Assembly (NCBI GenBank): GCA_029880755.1
Contig: JAOUNW010000105.1
Span: forward strand, 1 to 6,931
Source: Gammaproteobacteria bacterium
GTDB lineage: Bacteria; Pseudomonadota; Gammaproteobacteria; Acidiferrobacterales; SZUA-150
Length of the DNA: 6,931 bases
Direction of reading: 5' to 3'
How positions within the stretch are numbered: position 1 is the first letter of the stretch; every line of letters starts with the position of its first letter. Below the pieces are notes generated by a model. The model did not search any database and was not told where the DNA came from. It worked only from the letters and a program-made list of their open reading frames with translations. The position numbers and the translations under genes were made by a program. Shown piece after piece: positions 6,481 through 6,931 of this stretch.

Positions 6481-6931
6481 CTATTCGGCGGTATCGCCTG
6501 AAGCCTCTGCATCGGAAGCGGTTTCTGTTGCCGCTTCATCTGACTCGCTCTTGGCTGCCTTCTTAGCGGGTTTCTTTTTGGCAACTTTAACCTTGGGCGC
6601 TTCCTCTACTTCAACAAATTCGTCCTCGCTGGCTCCCTTGGCATTCACCACTAATTTCTTGCCTTCAAGAATGGCATCGGCAGCGGCCTGTGCGTACAAC
6701 CGGATCGCGCGAATGGCATCATCATTACCGGGAATAACATAATCAACGCCATCAGGCTTGCAGTTGGTATCCACTACCGCAACGACCGGAATATTCAGCT
6801 TGTTTGCTTCAGAAACGGCGATGTATTCGTGACCCACATCAATCAGGAAAATGGCATCCGGCAAACCAGGCATATCTTTAATACCTGCCAAACTGCGGTC
6901 CAGCTTTTCTCGCTCGCGCGACAGATTTAAT
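6481..6931 (-). CDS. rpsB: 30S ribosomal protein S2, N-terminus outside the window
   Basis: The last 150 codons of S2 are visible, ending in TAG at 6483-6481; the frame remains open to the right edge. S2 binds the 30S subunit late in assembly at the head-body junction and helps recruit S1. Recognisable S2 stretches are SREREKLDRSLAGIKDM, LPDAIFLIDVGHE, PVVAVVDTN and the near-invariant DYVIPGNDDAIRAIRLY. E. coli S2 (241) ends soon after a segment like the FVEVEE seen here. This protein continues for about 38 more residues: first a basic Lys/Ala/Pro block (KVAKKKPAKKAAK), then an acidic Glu/Asp/Ala/Ser end. The tail is probably disordered. rpsB is normally the first gene of this cluster, so the main promoter should lie beyond the right edge. 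Confidence 0.97.
   Translation of the reverse strand, partial: LNLSREREKLDRSLAGIKDMPGLPDAIFLIDVGHEYIAVSEANKLNIPVVAVVDTNCKPDGVDYVIPGNDDAIRAIRLYAQAAADAILEGKKLVVNAKGASEDEFVEVEEAPKVKVAKKKPAKKAAKSESDEAATETASDAEASGDTAE

Noticed and set aside
6428..6742. Plus-strand open frame opposite the rpsB tail and hairpin
   Set aside because: Its Ser/Ala-rich content is the complement of the low-complexity S2 tail, and it starts inside the hairpin. There is no sign of coding selection.
6481..6891. A short gene starting at the TTG at 6891
   Set aside because: The frame continues unbroken to the right edge with clear S2 sequence (SREREKLDRS), so this is an internal leucine codon and the gene is cut by the window.
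1..6931. A mobile element, CRISPR array, defence system or other undescribed system
   Set aside because: All but about 210 bases are core genes in their usual order on one strand, with no direct repeats, integrase, transposase or tRNA seen.

Overview
The window is a block of conserved bacterial housekeeping genes, all on the minus strand. Read in the direction of transcription (right to left) the order is rpsB (3' part), tsf, pyrH, frr, uppS, cdsA, dxr (ispC) and rseP (5' part). This order is typical of Proteobacteria, and the protein sequences look gammaproteobacterial: each aligns closely with its E. coli counterpart as I remember it. GC content is moderate. I cannot place the organism below class. 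A free-living, possibly marine or environmental gammaproteobacterium would fit, but that is a guess.

Layout: positions 6931-6481 hold the last 150 codons of ribosomal protein S2, with an unusual charged C-terminal tail. A 91-nt gap with a perfect 14-bp hairpin separates it from tsf (EF-Ts, 6389-5508). After 15 nt comes pyrH (UMP kinase, GTG start, 5492-4770). Two nt later comes frr (ribosome recycling factor, TTG start with a strong Shine-Dalgarno, 4767-4204). A 75-nt gap, the second longest, precedes uppS (undecaprenyl diphosphate synthase, 4128-3370). uppS overlaps cdsA (CDP-diacylglycerol synthase, 3377-2553) by 8 nt. A 24-nt gap leads to dxr (2528-1305), and 2 nt later rseP (site-2 intramembrane protease, 1302 to the left edge) begins. 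Nothing is coded convincingly on the plus strand, and no gene-free stretch exceeds 91 nt.

The genes form two functional groups. The first is translation and nucleotide supply: S2, EF-Ts, UMP kinase and ribosome recycling factor. The second builds and watches the envelope: Dxr commits carbon to isoprenoids, UppS makes the C55 lipid carrier, CdsA makes the phospholipid precursor, and RseP cleaves membrane-bound anti-sigma factor in the envelope stress response. The boundary between the groups is the frr-uppS gap, where a weak sigma-E-like promoter candidate is visible.

I found no previously undescribed system. The points worth a second look are small: the split-charge tail on S2, the rpsB-tsf hairpin, the possible promoter before uppS, the TTG/GTG starts, and a proline in the conserved Asn-Lys-Glu segment of Dxr.
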